Shown here: positions 1 to 6,775 of the stretch, one piece after another
Position numbering within the stretch: the stretch's first letter is position 1
Layout of the letters: every line of letters begins with the position of its first letter
Assembly (NCBI GenBank): GCA_964640055.1
Contig: CAZXFH010000057.1
Location: 1-16,794, forward strand
Length of the DNA: 16,794 nt
Direction of reading: 5' to 3'
Source of the DNA: CAZXFH01 sp964640055
GTDB taxonomy: Bacteria; Fidelibacterota; UBA2242; JAFGTP01
Program-made: the position numbers and the translations under genes
Notes under the pieces: generated by a model
The model's input: the letters and a program-made list of their open reading frames with translations, nothing else
Databases searched by the model: none
Told to the model about the DNA's origin: nothing

Positions 1-127
1 TGCTTAGCGTCTTGGCGAGAAACAGAATAAGCCATTCTTAGCGCTCTTGGCGTGCCTAGCGTCTCCGCGAGAAACAAAAAAAGCCATTCTTAGCGCCCTT
101 AGCGTGCTTAGCGTCTTGGCGAGAAAC
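1..127. repeat. Cluster of 'cttagcg...cgagaaac' intergenic repeats
   Basis: Three imperfect copies of a short unit built from variants of cttagcgtcttggcgagaaac (ending near 23, 78 and 127), separated by 'agaataagccattc'-like spacers. The same unit recurs near 6611-6645, 6966-7001, 11700, 12953 and 15920. No ORF here has a convincing product. It is a dispersed non-coding repeat family; its function is unknown. Confidence 0.8.
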
Positions 128-591
128 CTACTCTCCGGTTCTGTGATTAAGCGCAAACATTCCTCCCAAAAAATCATTGAATATTTAACTACCAATTATT
201 AATATATGATCGTTCTGCATAATACGGTGAATTAGCGAGGGAAATACGGTGTTCGACGCAGAGATAAAAAGCCACAGAAGCCAGCAGCCCAACCGGGATT
301 TTCAACCAAAAGGACTATTTTGTTTCTATTCTGTAAAGTTTTCCGTTTTTTAAACCTTTGGCAGGGATGCCAATTCATACATCTGCTTTATATTTAAATT
401 ACAACTGATTGGAACTTCCAGCGCTTCCATCCCTGGTGCGGAACACCCTAAATAAAATCACGCCTCGTCGGACAATGGGACTGACGGGGCGAAGCCCTGC
501 CTGAGGCAAGACAAAAGAATAAAGATCAAAGAATAAAGATCAAAGATCAAAGAATTAAGATTTAAGAATAATTTGCTGGGGATAGTTAAGA
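128..591. other. Intergenic region without a recognisable gene
   Basis: I see no gene here. Positions 463-497 hold a short sequence (caatgggactga...ggcgaagcc) that recurs at about 13777-13801 just before the MarR-type gene. Positions 511-568 are A/G-rich short repeats of the type aaagatcaaagaat. Their reverse complement type (ctttaatctttcatc) follows the four-helix-bundle gene at about 985-1025, so the gene sits between inverted low-complexity runs. Confidence 0.5.
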
Positions 592-969
592 GTGACAAAA
601 CAGAAATATCCCGTGGACTTATCGCAACGGCTACTCGAATTTTCGGTTAACACCATCCAATTCTTAAGTAAATTGCCCCGTAGCAGAGAATTTGCTGTCC
701 TTATCAACCAGTTGTCCAAATCTGCCACCTCAGTCGGAGCCAATTATGCCGAATCACAAGCATCGAGTCAATCAGAATTCAGACACCGGATCAATATTTG
801 CCTCAAAGAAGCCAAAGAAACCGTATATTGGTATAAAATAATCAAAGAACTTCTACCCATAAACTCTGAAATATATGGCATCTGTGAAAAGCTCTTACAG
901 GAATCAGTGGAAATCAGTCTCATTTTCGGAGCCATATATCAAAAAGGTAAAAAGGCAACTTATAACTGA
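592..969 (+). CDS. Four-helix-bundle (S23/TIGR02436-like) protein
   Basis: A 125-aa all-helical protein. The segments QLSKSATSVGANYAES and LKEAKETVYWYKIIKELLP are typical of the S23/four-helix-bundle family, found in 23S rRNA intervening sequences and as free-standing genes. The molecular role of this family is not established. The related Avd protein of diversity-generating retroelements binds nucleic acid and reverse transcriptase, but no reverse transcriptase or template repeat is visible here. The start is GTG at 592, with a weak gggga-like site upstream. Length matches the family (about 115-125 aa). From base 616 onward the gene lies inside the first unit of a 659-bp tandem duplication. 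Confidence 0.8.
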   Translation: MTKQKYPVDLSQRLLEFSVNTIQFLSKLPRSREFAVLINQLSKSATSVGANYAESQASSQSEFRHRINICLKEAKETVYWYKIIKELLPINSEIYGICEKLLQESVEISLIFGAIYQKGKKATYN

Positions 970-1029
970 AACCACCACGTTTTTTCTCTTCTTTAATCTT
1001 TCATCTTTAATCTTTTTTCTTTTCTTATT

Positions 1030-1179
1030 GATGCGTTAGGTTCTTCCGAGGAAACCCGCGGCTGGTTGAGTTTCTCTAAAGATTGCCAATACATTTCTCA
1101 GGAAGAATATTCAGATCTTAACAGAAGTTACGACCAGTTAAATGCGAAGATATACAATCTATCCGAAAATTGGAAATAA
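1030..1179 (+). pseudogene. C-terminal remnant of a second four-helix-bundle protein (copy 1)
   Basis: The frame from 1030 to the TAA at 1177-1179 encodes 49 residues, beginning DALGSSEETRGWLSF and continuing with DCQYISQEEYSDL. This is the recognisable C-terminal helix pair of S23-type proteins (alanine/glycine-rich turn, E-T-R-x-W-L, then a Y-I-S-x-E-E-Y/F turn). Upstream in the same frame there is a stop at 994-996 and only T-rich low-complexity sequence. The N-terminal two thirds and start codon are therefore missing. It does not belong to the intact gene upstream, which has its own different C-terminus. Confidence 0.75.
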
Positions 1180-1628
1180 ACAGCCTCTGTTTTCCGACTT
1201 CCGACATCCGTTTTCTGACTTCTGACATCCGACCTCAGCTACAATCAAGCGATAATAAACCGGGATATCGGCTTGACTTATCGCAACGGCTCCTCGAATT
1301 TTCGGTTAACACCATCCAATTCTTAAGTAAATTGCCCCGTAGCAGAGAATTTGCTGTCCTTATCAACCAGTTGTCCAAATCTGCCACCTCAGTCGGAGCC
1401 AATTATGCCGAATCACAAGCATCGAGTCAATCAGAATTCAGACACCGGATCAATATTTGCCTCAAAGAAGCCAAAGAAACCGTATATTGGTATAAAATAA
1501 TCAAAGAACTTCTACCCATAAACTCTGAAATATATGGCATCTGTGAAAAGCTCTTACAGGAATCAGTGGAAATCAGTCTCATTTTCGGAGCCATATATCA
1601 AAAAGGTAAAAAGGCAACTTATAACTGA
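1170..1628 (+). CDS. Duplicated four-helix-bundle gene with replaced N-terminus
   Basis: From residue 35 on this 152-aa frame is identical to the protein at 592-969. The first eight residues of that protein (MTKQKYPV) are replaced by sequence read from the S23 remnant end and the spacer. The only start in frame is a TTG at 1170, inside the remnant, with no convincing ribosome binding site. The extra 34 residues (serine/proline-rich, SDIRFLTSDIRPQLQSS) look like translated spacer and not a domain. Either it is expressed with an artificial N-terminal tail or it is silent. The body of the gene is undamaged, as expected for a recent duplication. Confidence 0.5.
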   Translation: MEINSLCFPTSDIRFLTSDIRPQLQSSDNKPGYRLDLSQRLLEFSVNTIQFLSKLPRSREFAVLINQLSKSATSVGANYAESQASSQSEFRHRINICLKEAKETVYWYKIIKELLPINSEIYGICEKLLQESVEISLIFGAIYQKGKKATYN

Positions 1629-1688
1629 AACCACCACGTTTTTTCTCTTCTTTAATCTTTCATCTTTAATCTTTTTTCTTTTCTTATT

Positions 1689-1838
1689 GATGCGTTAGGT
1701 TCTTCCGAGGAAACCCGCGGCTGGTTGAGTTTCTCTAAAGATTGCCAATACATTTCTCAGGAAGAATATTCAGATCTTAACAGAAGTTACGACCAGTTAA
1801 ATGCGAAGATATACAATCTATCCGAAAATTGGAAATAA
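1689..1838 (+). pseudogene. C-terminal remnant of a second four-helix-bundle protein (copy 2)
   Basis: Exact second copy of the remnant at 1030-1179, offset by 659 bases and produced by the tandem duplication. It encodes the same 49 C-terminal residues, ends in TAA at 1836-1838 and has no start of its own. Confidence 0.75.
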
Positions 1839-1933
1839 ACAGCCTCTGTTTTCCGACTTCCGACATCCGTTTTCTGACTTCTGACATCCGACCTCAGCTA
1901 CAATCAAGCGATAATAAACCGGGATATCGGCTT

Positions 1934-1978
1934 GACTTATCGCAACGGCTCCTCGAATTTTCGGTAAACACCATCCAA
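1934..1978 (+). pseudogene. N-terminal remnant of a four-helix-bundle gene
   Basis: A 45-base segment encoding DLSQRLLEFSVNTIQ-like sequence, homologous to the start of the gene at 592. It differs at a single base (a1966) from unit 2 and breaks off at 1979 into unrelated sequence. It is probably the older fragment that supplied the right-hand recombination site for the 659-bp duplication. Confidence 0.6.
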
Positions 1979-2011
1979 AGCCGCTAAAAGCCAATCAATA
2001 GTAAGCCGTCT

Positions 2012-2182
2012 ATGAAAAGAATTGTCCATAAAGCCAAAAATTTTCAGGAAGCCCAAAAATGGGACATCCGGCAGCAGGTCTCCTTAAGTCCGCAGGAAAG
2101 GCAGCAGATTGCCAAGGCATTGAAGATAAAGGCCTATGGACCAAAACCTTCGGAAATAGGACGGGTAAAAATTGATCAATGA
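2012..2182 (+). CDS. Small 56-aa protein paired with nucleotidyltransferase
   Basis: ATG at 2012 to TGA at 2180-2182 encodes a charged helical protein with the core WDIRQQVSLSPQERQQIAKAL. I recognise this type as a small conserved protein (W-D-I-x-Q-x, then S/T-P-x-E-R, then a basic K-x-Y-G tail) that commonly precedes nucleotidyltransferase genes; its function is not established. Its end overlaps the start of the next gene by 11 bases, so the two are translationally coupled. The small size, basic charge and overlap suggest an antitoxin or accessory subunit to the nucleotidyltransferase; that is inference. No clear Shine-Dalgarno site is seen. Confidence 0.7.
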   Translation: MKRIVHKAKNFQEAQKWDIRQQVSLSPQERQQIAKALKIKAYGPKPSEIGRVKIDQ

Positions 2183-2654
2183 GTCCTATTTTTCCCCGGA
2201 TATCCGTGATTTTTTATATCTGCTTTATCAACATGAGGTACACTACCTGATTGTGGGCGGTGAGGCTGTTATCTATCATGGATATGCCCGGTTAACAGGT
2301 GATATTGATATATTTTATGACCGGGAAGAACAAAACGCCGATCGGTTGTTTAACGCCCTTGTAGAATTTTGGCAGCATGATATTCCGGGTATAGCGGATA
2401 AAAATGAGCTCCGGCAACCCGGAGTCGTATTTCAATTTGGTGTACCGCCCAATCGAATCGATCTGATGAACGAAATTGAAAATGTTGCCTTCCATGCAGC
2501 GTGGGAAAACAGAAAAACAGAATCACTCACTGTGACCGGCACGCAAATCAAGGTTTTTTATATTGGTCTGGAAGCATTAATTGAAAATAAAAGGGCTTTG
2601 GGCCGATATAGAGATAAAGAAGATCTGAACTATTTAAATTCAGTCAGAAAATGA
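2172..2654 (+). CDS. Nucleotidyltransferase (AbiEii/DUF6036-like)
   Basis: A 160-aa protein of the DNA polymerase-beta-like nucleotidyltransferase fold. Visible motifs are V-G-G at residues 28-30 followed by EAVIYHGYARLT, the metal-binding pair D44-I-D46, and a third acidic strand R-I-D97-L. The C-terminal ENKRALGRYRDKEDL resembles the K-x-x-x-x-R-x-K-D-x-x-D tail of DUF6036/AbiEii-type proteins. Members of this fold transfer nucleotides to tRNA, protein or small molecules and act as toxins in AbiE-like modules; the target here is unknown. The start must be TTG at 2172, because the frame is closed by TAA at 2166-2168 and no other start precedes the fold. It overlaps the 56-aa gene. Confidence 0.8.
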   Translation: MINESYFSPDIRDFLYLLYQHEVHYLIVGGEAVIYHGYARLTGDIDIFYDREEQNADRLFNALVEFWQHDIPGIADKNELRQPGVVFQFGVPPNRIDLMNEIENVAFHAAWENRKTESLTVTGTQIKVFYIGLEALIENKRALGRYRDKEDLNYLNSVRK

Positions 2655-2760
2655 CAGACATCACAACAGCAACCCGCCGGAACCGAATCGAAAAATCTGC
2701 AGATATTACAGGTTGTCAAGAGATTCCCTGTGCTGTCCTTCAGCGTCCCTATTCCGCCAA

Positions 2761-2807
<47 letters not shown>

Positions 2808-2817
2808 GTACATTCTG

Positions 2818-3186
2818 ATGCCCGTCAAAATACTGAATCAAAAAATAGCCCCGGCAGAACTAACGGCCTTATGTACACAATATTTCAAAACCTTTGTCAA
2901 ATTTGTGGCTGATATCGAAAAAAATATTATTGCAGTTGGCGGGGAACTACACGCCGATGCCGAAGCTGAATTGATCCGCAACGGTTCCGACCAACGGGAT
3001 ATTTGGGGCGCCAATTTTTATCCCTACCGGAAACCGGAAGCGCGCCTCGAATATACTGCCCTGATCAATATCCGGCCCCGCGACGATAATCCCGCTATGG
3101 AAATTCTGGATAAAAAGATTTGTGCTAAAATCAAAAAACTGGCCGAAAAATACCTGTTAGCGCCCACCGAGCAGCTCACCCAATGA
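2818..3186 (+). CDS. DUF5674 family protein
   Basis: A 122-aa protein that I recognise as DUF5674 from the core FVKFVADIEKNIIAVGGELH, then ADAEAELI, D-I-W-G-A-N-F-Y-P, a long strand, and INIRPRDDNPAMEI. Function is unknown. The invariant-looking residues GGELHADAE and WGANFYP could form a binding site, but this is unproven. I chose ATG 2818 because family members start directly with a short strand (PVKILNQ) and the upstream in-frame extension is only microsatellite translation. The stop overlaps the next start (ATGA at 3183-3186). No ribosome binding site is evident. Confidence 0.8.
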   Translation: MPVKILNQKIAPAELTALCTQYFKTFVKFVADIEKNIIAVGGELHADAEAELIRNGSDQRDIWGANFYPYRKPEARLEYTALINIRPRDDNPAMEILDKKICAKIKKLAEKYLLAPTEQLTQ

Positions 3187-3512
3187 CCGTTTGGCATCAA
3201 TCCTTACAAAATAGATTTAATTCTTTCTCTCCTGCCCAGCAACTGCTGATGGTAGGGAACGAACTCAACCGGGCGCAACATTCTCTGGACGACCCTGCAG
3301 AATATACCCGCTGCCTGGAACGCGCTCTGGAATTACTCGATCTCAGTATCCGGTCAACCTGCAATAAACACCTGCTCCGGGAACAATTACGGATCCGCCA
3401 TCTCCTGGCGCGGATGTATCTGGAACCCCCGCAGAAAACCCAATCCCTCCAGAAAGCACTGATCCAACTCAATCCGGACGCCTGGCAACAAATTGGATCA
3501 TCTTTATCATAA
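3183..3512 (+). CDS. Unrecognised 109-aa helical protein
   Basis: I do not recognise this family. It starts at ATG 3183, overlapping the DUF5674 stop by four bases, which makes translational coupling very likely and argues that it is a real gene. The sequence is mostly amphipathic helix: FNSFSPAQQLLMVGNELNRA, then a Y-T-R-C-L-E-R-A-L-E-L-L-D-L-S segment resembling one helix-turn-helix repeat of a TPR-like solenoid, then basic LREQLRIRHLLARMYL. No signal peptide or membrane segment is present. It may be a partner or adaptor for the DUF5674 protein. Confidence 0.65.
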   Translation: MTVWHQSLQNRFNSFSPAQQLLMVGNELNRAQHSLDDPAEYTRCLERALELLDLSIRSTCNKHLLREQLRIRHLLARMYLEPPQKTQSLQKALIQLNPDAWQQIGSSLS

Positions 3513-3569
3513 ATTTTCATTCTCTTTTTAACATGAATCTCAATAATCTATATATGAGGAGTAAAGAAA

Positions 3570-4568
3570 ATGGGTAACCAGAAGGAAGTACCCAGCATTT
3601 CCATGAGCAATACCAAAAAGGAAATGTTGAATGCATACCAGGAAATGAAAGCGCTGATTGAAAAACAACAGGCGGAATTGATCGATGTGGAAAAAAGTAA
3701 ACAGCAGCTGGAAAAGGAACTAACCACTACCGCTGCCGAAGAAGCCGTTAAAAAAGATCCGGTGCAGCGGATTACCCAATTGCGGACCGATATCGGTAAG
3801 AAACTCAGCGAACTGGCCGGTAAATATGAAAACGAATTGGATACTTATAAAAGCATTAAATCCGCAGTTGCCGAAAAAGAAAAAGAATTGAAGACCCTCT
3901 ACGAAATCGAAACAGCCGCTGCTGATCTGGCCGCCCTCATCGACGCCCAGCGTAAAAAGAAACAGGAGTTTGAAGCAGAGCTCCAGCAACAAAGACAAGC
4001 CTGGGTGGAAGAACAAGAAGAGCAGGCCAAAAAACGCAAGCGGGAAAAAGAGGAATATGAATACCAGCTAAAACGGGAACAGGAACAAAAGGAAAATGCG
4101 CTCAAGGATCGCCTCAACAATCTGGAAAAGGAACTGCAAACTAAAAAAGAAGATTTTGAAAAAGAGATTAAACAAAAACAAGCTGAATTCAAAGAACGGG
4201 AAGAAAATCTCAAATCCCGGGAAAAAGAACTGGCTGACCTGCACGCCCAAGTAGAAGCCTTTCCCCAAAAACTGGAACAGGAAATAGAGCAAGCTGTTGC
4301 TGAAAACACAACTGTCTTAAAACAGGAACATGACCGTAAAGAAGAATTGCTACGGACCAAATATGAAGGAGAGCAAAATCTGCTGCAAAGTAAAATTGAA
4401 TCACTGCAAGCCACCGTGCAATCACAAAGGGAACAGATCAAATATCTATCCGATAAACAGGAAAAAGCCTATGAAAAAGTTCAGGATATTGCCAGTAAGG
4501 CAGTCGCCTCCGCCAAAAGAGAATTTGTTACTCTAGCGGAAATGAGTAAGCAGGAAGAAAAAAAGTAA
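3570..4568 (+). CDS. Long coiled-coil protein
   Basis: A 332-aa protein that is almost entirely coiled coil. After a short tail (MGNQKEVPSI), residues from about 15 to 325 are rich in E, K and Q in heptad-like spacing, with no membrane segment or enzyme domain. Three parts are visible: an N-terminal helix (KKEMLNAYQEMKALIEKQQ), a central highly charged rod (about 120-235) and a C-terminal part ending KVQDIASKAVASAKREF. I recall similar uncharacterised bacterial proteins sharing the NTKKEML start and the KAYEKVQDIA end, so the family seems conserved, but I cannot name it. A clear aggag site lies 8 bases before ATG 3570. A structural or scaffolding role is likely; partners are unknown. Confidence 0.75.
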   Translation: MGNQKEVPSISMSNTKKEMLNAYQEMKALIEKQQAELIDVEKSKQQLEKELTTTAAEEAVKKDPVQRITQLRTDIGKKLSELAGKYENELDTYKSIKSAVAEKEKELKTLYEIETAAADLAALIDAQRKKKQEFEAELQQQRQAWVEEQEEQAKKRKREKEEYEYQLKREQEQKENALKDRLNNLEKELQTKKEDFEKEIKQKQAEFKEREENLKSREKELADLHAQVEAFPQKLEQEIEQAVAENTTVLKQEHDRKEELLRTKYEGEQNLLQSKIESLQATVQSQREQIKYLSDKQEKAYEKVQDIASKAVASAKREFVTLAEMSKQEEKK

Positions 4569-4909
4569 TGTGAAGCGTCACCATTATGAAAAGTATGCTG
4601 TGTGACTTAACTATATGTCCGCTTTTTTGTAGGAATTCCAGTCCACGAATTCCACAAAATTAAAACATTCGTGCTAATTCCCCGCCCGCCGTTTCCTGTC
4701 TGCCTCCCGATAGGTCGGGACAGGCAGGCGAGAAACCATAAAAAAATTATCCTTCTAATCTATCAATCTATTTCAGGACGATACAAAATTCATAATTCAA
4801 AAATAGCCTCAACCTCATTCTTAACCGCTTTTTCACGCCATAACGGTTAAATTAATTGTTTTATTGTGATTATTTATATATTTTATCATCACCTTTGATA
4901 AGGAAATTG
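4569..4909. other. Intergenic region with nested palindrome
   Basis: No gene seen. Positions about 4696-4737 hold a palindrome-rich insert with the core cccgataggtcggg, running straight into gcgagaaacc, the tail of the dispersed cgagaaac repeat. The remainder up to the MNT gene is A/T-rich and probably contains that operon's promoter. Confidence 0.5.
4821..4850. promoter_or_regulatory. Inverted repeat upstream of MNT-HEPN operon
   Basis: TTAACCG (4821-4827) and CGGTTAA (4844-4850) form a perfect 7-bp inverted repeat with a 16-base spacer, ending 59 bases before the MNT start. It could be an operator for autoregulation by the toxin-antitoxin pair, or a weak hairpin. There is no T-run, so a terminator is less likely. 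Confidence 0.4.
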
Positions 4910-5236
4910 ATGAATAGATTAAAATTAAATAATAAAACCAAGACTGAAATAATAAACCGCATTAAACAATTGAATCCGGAAAAAATAATTATCTTTGGTA
5001 GCTATGCATATGGTGATACCAATACAAATAGTGATCTTGATATATGTGTTGTAGAAAAAAATGTCGAAAATAAATTGGAAGAAAAGAAAAAAATCAGGAA
5101 TCTATTAAAGAATATTGAAATCGCTAAAGATATTTTGGTTCCAAGTGAAGAAGAATATGATTTTTATAAAAATGAAATCAATTCTGTATATAATGATATT
5201 GACAAAAAGGGTATTGTATTGTGGGAAAATTCCTGA
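4910..5236 (+). CDS. Minimal nucleotidyltransferase (MNT) antitoxin
   Basis: A 108-aa MNT-fold protein. The motif IIIFGSYAYGDTNTNSDLDI gives G30-S31 and catalytic D42 and D44. In HEPN-MNT (HepT-MntA type) modules the MNT protein neutralises the HEPN toxin, in characterised cases by adenylylating it. I chose ATG 4910 because aagga lies 7 bases upstream and the fold begins directly after; a longer frame from TTG 4856 adds only a hydrophobic non-family stretch. The 3' end overlaps the HEPN gene by 16 bases. The gene is clearly more A/T-rich than the acetyltransferase downstream. Confidence 0.88.
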   Translation: MNRLKLNNKTKTEIINRIKQLNPEKIIIFGSYAYGDTNTNSDLDICVVEKNVENKLEEKKKIRNLLKNIEIAKDILVPSEEEYDFYKNEINSVYNDIDKKGIVLWENS

Positions 5237-5622
5237 AACAATATGAAATATTATACAGAAAAGCAAAATCTGATCTGGAATTGGCAAAATATGCTATTGA
5301 TGGTGTTAATAATCGTGAATTAGAAATTGAAATTGACGCTATTGCCTTTCATTTACAACAATCTGCAGAAAAATTGTTAAAATCCGTATTAGATTTTCAC
5401 GGCATAAAATTTCCCAGGACCCATGATCTCGAACTACTGATTAATTTAATGAATAAAAATAGAATCTCACTTAATATCGAGCTGGATAGATTAATATACC
5501 TTAACGATTACGCCATTGAAGGAAGATATGCAGTGATTCATGATGATTTAGATGATATAGATTATTATATAAATCTAATCGAAAATTTAATAGACTCAAT
5601 TAGTGATATTCTAGAAAAATAA
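5221..5622 (+). CDS. HEPN domain toxin
   Basis: A 133-aa all-helical HEPN protein partnered with the MNT gene. Helix 2 has the family signature AFHLQQSAEKLLKSVL, followed by FPRTHDLELLI. The motif G-R102-Y-A-V-I-H107 fits the R-x4-6-H motif of HEPN ribonucleases, so RNA cleavage (or tRNA targeting) is plausible. The start is GTG 5221 with aggg about 9 bases upstream, inside the end of the MNT gene. The order MNT then HEPN with overlapping ends is one of the usual arrangements. That the protein is an active RNase is inferred from the intact R and H. Confidence 0.87.
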   Translation: MGKFLKQYEILYRKAKSDLELAKYAIDGVNNRELEIEIDAIAFHLQQSAEKLLKSVLDFHGIKFPRTHDLELLINLMNKNRISLNIELDRLIYLNDYAIEGRYAVIHDDLDDIDYYINLIENLIDSISDILEK

Positions 5623-5695
5623 TAGCCAAAGAAAAATCATTTGAGTTTATTAAAATTACCCAAGATATATCCGGAATGATATTCAATTTGATAAA

Positions 5696-5790
5696 AATAC
5701 CTAAGGAAAAATTCTGATCAATATTTTTTTCCTATCTCCTGCTTCCCCGCCTGCTCGGCGCAGTCAGGCAGGCTGCCTCCTGTCCCTATA
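5696..5790 (+). repeat. Composite repeat R, copy A (partial)
   Basis: Contains the R start signature aaggaaaaattctgatcaat at about 5703 and the palindromic core GCCTGC...GGCAGGC (5749-5773) followed by tgcctcctg. The right part found in other copies (ataccatgaaacc...) is degenerate here. The other copies lie at about 9508, 9734, 11480 and 13488, all in the same orientation. Confidence 0.75.
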
Positions 5791-5844
5791 ACTCCTAAAC
5801 CACTATATACCACCATTGCCCTATATATCATGAGTGAGTTCTAA

Positions 5845-6423
5845 ATGAAAAACAAACCATTCATCCACAAAAGCAGCTACATCGACGACAACGTCCAGCT
5901 CGGACCCGGGACCAAGGTCTGGCACTTCTGCCATATTCAGTCCGGTGCCCGTATCGGAGCCCACTGCACCTTTGGTCAGAATGTCAATGTGGGACCTAAT
6001 GTGCGCATCGGCAATCACGTCAAGGTCCAGAACAATGTTTCGATTTACGAAGGTGTGGAGCTGGAAGACTATGTCTTTTGCGGCCCTTCCATGGTCTTTA
6101 CCAATATCATTGATCCCCGCTGTAAATACCCGCAACGCGGTGCGGATTACTATCATAAAACCCTGGTCAGGGAAGGCGCCTCCATCGGGGCCAATGCCAC
6201 GGTCCTGTGCGGCCATACCATTGGACAGCACGCCTTTATCGCCGCCGGTGCCGTTGTGAACACTGATGTTCCGGCCTATGCGCTGATGGTCGGCGTACCC
6301 GCCCGTCAGAAAGGCTGGGCCTGCGAATGCGGCCAGATCCTGCCCGGATTCCAGCAACACGTCGAATGCCCCCGCTGTGGAATAACCTATACCCTTGCCC
6401 AGGGAAAACTGCAACGGGAATAA
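5845..6423 (+). CDS. wbpD: WbpD/WlbB-type sugar N-acetyltransferase
   Basis: A 192-aa left-handed beta-helix acyltransferase. Hexapeptide turns run from about residue 12 to 155 (for example VQLGPG, ARIGAH, VRIGNH, ASIGAN, HTIGQH). The segment YVFCGPSMVFTNIIDPR and the following YYHKTLV with its likely catalytic His match UDP-2-acetamido-3-amino-2,3-dideoxyglucuronate N-acetyltransferases. These use acetyl-CoA in making diacetylated uronic-acid sugars for O-antigen or exopolysaccharide. The C-terminus carries C-E-C-G...C-P-R-C-G, a four-cysteine zinc-ribbon-like tail seen in part of this family. It is an orphan here: no WbpA, WbpB, WbpE or WbpI neighbours. It is visibly more G/C-rich than the MNT-HEPN genes, consistent with a different origin. 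Confidence 0.85.
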   Translation: MKNKPFIHKSSYIDDNVQLGPGTKVWHFCHIQSGARIGAHCTFGQNVNVGPNVRIGNHVKVQNNVSIYEGVELEDYVFCGPSMVFTNIIDPRCKYPQRGADYYHKTLVREGASIGANATVLCGHTIGQHAFIAAGAVVNTDVPAYALMVGVPARQKGWACECGQILPGFQQHVECPRCGITYTLAQGKLQRE

Positions 6424-6436
6424 GGGAAAACGGAGG

Positions 6437-6471
6437 ATCCCGATACAGTCGCTATGCTCCTTATCGGGACA
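6437..6471. repeat. CCCGATA...TATCGGG palindromic repeat
   Basis: CCCGATA (6439-6445) pairs with TATCGGG (6462-6468) 14 bases after the acetyltransferase stop. The same element occurs in the reverse orientation at about 9635-9675. It may act as a bidirectional transcription stop, but it lacks a T-run. Confidence 0.6.
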
Positions 6472-6488
6472 GGCGGAAGACGGAGGAC

Positions 6489-6667
6489 GGAAAACGGAAG
6501 ACCCCGATGAAATACGCTCACGCTGTTCGCATTTCATGGGGCAGGTGGAATACGGAGGTCGGAATACGGAAGACAGAGAAAAAGGCTAAAAATGGAGAAA
6601 AAATAAAAGAGTCCTTAGCGTGTTTTGCGTCTTTGCGAGAGCTTATATTAAAATATTCTTAGTGTCT
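6489..6667 (+). repeat. Duplicated intergenic segment, copy 1
   Basis: Begins ggaaaacggaagacccc and contains an imperfect hairpin with ATGAAAT/ATTTCAT arms, a ggaggtcggaatacgg block and a cgagaaac-type repeat (ccttagcgtgttttgcg). The same order recurs at 6776-7022, interrupted by the assembly gap. Short reading frames across it are not genes. Confidence 0.85.
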
Positions 6668-6679
6668 TCGTGTCTTGGT

Positions 6680-6775
6680 GGTGGGAAATAGGAAACGGGA
6701 AACAGGAAACGGGGAACGGGAAATAAGGGTATAAGGGAATATGGGCAATAAGGGAAATAGGGGAATAAGGAATAT
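6680..6775 (+). repeat. Purine-rich 'ggaaac' low-complexity tract
   Basis: A run of short units (ggaaacggg, aaataaggg, ggaatatgggc) with an almost pure A/G top strand and few other bases. Similar tracts lie at about 8145-8230, 9710-9735, 11393-11480 and 13300-13330. Confidence 0.7.

Larger units (their letters stand above)
616..1978 (+). repeat. 659-bp tandem duplication plus 45-bp third partial copy
   Basis: Unit 1 is 616-1274, unit 2 is 1275-1933, and a partial unit 3 covers 1934-1978. Reading the units against each other I find one mismatch between units 1 and 2 (a633 versus c1292). Unit 3 differs from unit 2 at one base (a1966 versus t1307) before homology ends at 1979. Each full unit contains most of a four-helix-bundle gene, a T-rich spacer and the C-terminal remnant of another. 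The left edge lies inside the first gene, so unit 2 carries the gene without its native start. Confidence 0.9.

Noticed and set aside
592..1978. Diversity-generating retroelement (Avd-like four-helix-bundle gene with repeats)
   Set aside because: No reverse transcriptase, no template/variable repeat pair with adenine-specific changes; the repeat units are essentially identical and include whole genes.
3899..4441. 180-aa antisense frame over the coiled-coil gene
   Set aside because: Ser/Cys/Phe-rich shadow of the E/K/Q-rich coding strand; no ribosome site and no domain.
4856..4909. Longer start (TTG 4856) for the MNT gene
   Set aside because: Adds a non-family hydrophobic stretch and ignores the good aagga site 7 bases before ATG 4910.
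5821..6537. 238-aa antisense frame over the acetyltransferase
   Set aside because: A shadow of a G/C-rich gene with clear hexapeptide repeats on the + strand.
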